Assembly: GCA_003661185.1 (NCBI GenBank)
Contig: QMVQ01000054.1
Span: 1-8,730, forward strand
Length of the DNA: 8,730 nt
Reading direction: 5' to 3'
From: Candidatus Alkanophagales archaeon
Lineage (GTDB): Archaea; Halobacteriota; Syntropharchaeia; Alkanophagales; B39-G2
Each line of letters starts with the position of its first letter. Within the stretch, counting starts at the first letter, position 1. The position numbers were made by a program, and so were the translations under genes. Under the pieces are notes generated by a model that saw nothing but the letters and a program-made list of their open reading frames with translations, was not told where the DNA came from and made no database searches. Positions 8,199-8,730 of the stretch are shown in pieces.

Positions 8199-8202
8199 AA
8201 AA
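8195..8202 (-). promoter_or_regulatory. Archaeal TATA box for the vapB-vapC-cas1 operon
   Basis: The minus strand reads TTTTTATA, centred about 27 bases before the A of the vapB ATG. Archaeal TATA boxes lie about 26 bases before the transcription start, so the mRNA should begin at or within a base or two of the ATG. No clear purine-rich BRE stands immediately upstream, so it is a moderate match. It lies 2 bases past the cas4 stop. Confidence 0.5.
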
Positions 8203-8204
8203 GC

Positions 8205-8730
8205 TCACGCCGAAAAGCAAAGCTCGTAATAGGCGCACCGTCGGCAAATCGGCTTCCGCTCAGGCTTCGGCAGCCACCCACGCACAACACGCTTGATGTC
8301 TTCAAGCACCTTTTCAAGTTCCTTTTCAGCCTGTTTGTCGAGCGAAAGCTCTTTCTTCTTCCTGAGCTTCGGGTAGCTGATCACCGCCTTTACCCTCTCG
8401 ATACCCTTCCTCTTTTTCAGGAAATAGAGGTAGTAAAGCGTTTGCATCTCATGAGCTTTCTCCATTTTATCGGACTTCTTCACCTCGTGGATCTCAAGGA
8501 CTTCGCCGTTCTGCATGAAATCCACCGCTATCAAATCGTCAATAATCACGTTCTTCTCACGTCCCTCATAGCTGTATTCGTGCAGTAAGAAGCCCAACGC
8601 CACGAGGTCGGACTCCCGCTCCATCTGGATTCCGTGCGAGAACAGCCAGAGCTTCGTCCTGCACACGAAATAGTAGTTCACCTGCGTCCCCCTGACGAGA
8701 AGCTCGTGCCTCAGCTCCCGCTCCAGCTCC
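8205..8730 (-). CDS. cas4: CRISPR-associated exonuclease Cas4 (5' end at or beyond right edge)
   Basis: Cas4 is a RecB-family nuclease with an iron-sulfur cluster that trims prespacers and helps choose the PAM before Cas1 integration. The frame is open to the right edge. A GTG at 8681 is possible, but the 16 codons before it continue smoothly (ending VRGTQ before VNYYFVCRTKLWLF), so the true start is probably upstream, perhaps outside the window. Numbered from that GTG: Cys7 plus Cys146, Cys149 and Cys155 (CRRCAYYELC) are the four cluster ligands. His34, Asp48/49 (VIIDDLIAVDF), Glu66 and Lys68 (IHEVKKSDKM) form the RecB active site, and QTLYYLYFL is the QxxxY motif. All key residues are present. 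About 174 visible residues fits Cas4 length. It precedes vapB by 33 bases on the same strand. Confidence 0.93.
   Translation of the reverse strand, partial: ELERELRHELLVRGTQVNYYFVCRTKLWLFSHGIQMERESDLVALGFLLHEYSYEGREKNVIIDDLIAVDFMQNGEVLEIHEVKKSDKMEKAHEMQTLYYLYFLKKRKGIERVKAVISYPKLRKKKELSLDKQAEKELEKVLEDIKRVVRGWLPKPERKPICRRCAYYELCFSA

Noticed and set aside
8109..8588. Open frame of 159 codons on the plus strand opposite cas4.
   Set aside because: It is antisense to Cas4, which has all its catalytic and cluster residues, and shows no family features of its own.

Overview
The window is a slice of a type III-B (Cmr) CRISPR-Cas locus, most likely from an archaeon and probably a thermophile. Three observations suggest this. 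The genes are tightly overlapped and preceded by G-rich Shine-Dalgarno sequences of the GGAGGTGAT type. One promoter on the minus strand has an archaeal TATA box placed for a leaderless mRNA. The gene set (Cmr complex, CARF proteins, Cas1, Cas4, VapBC) is common in thermophilic archaea. I cannot name the species from the sequence alone.

Layout. Positions 1-5806, plus strand, form one polycistronic unit: the C-terminal part of cmr2/cas10 (5' end outside the window), cmr3, cmr4, cmr5, cmr6 and a CARF-HEPN ribonuclease of the Csx1/TM1812 type. Adjacent genes overlap by 1 to about 14 bases, mostly as ATGA or TGATG junctions. Next is a second CARF protein (5803-6363). Its probable C-terminal winged-helix domain lies in a different reading frame (6327-6557), so the gene appears frameshifted.

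The remainder is on the minus strand and read right to left: cas4 (8205 to the right edge, 5' end missing), then vapB, vapC and cas1, the last three probably one operon (8171 down to 6562). The two transcription units converge with only 4 bases between the stop of the frameshifted CARF gene and the cas1 stop.

How the genes work together. Cmr2-Cmr6, with a Cmr1 presumably encoded upstream, would form the crRNA-guided effector that binds and cuts target RNA. Cas10 has an intact GGDD palm motif, so it should also make cyclic oligoadenylate. The adjacent CARF-HEPN protein is the expected receptor RNase. The second CARF protein could be a ring nuclease that degrades the signal or a ligand-responsive regulator. 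Cas4 and Cas1 belong to spacer acquisition. The unusual feature is a complete VapBC toxin-antitoxin pair between cas4 and cas1, with vapC ending 3 bases before the cas1 start codon, so an autoregulated toxin-antitoxin promoter probably also drives cas1.

No cas2, cas6, cmr1, CRISPR array, rRNA, tRNA or transposable element is visible. No gene-free stretch exceeds 300 bases. The largest unassigned gap is the 33-base vapB promoter region.
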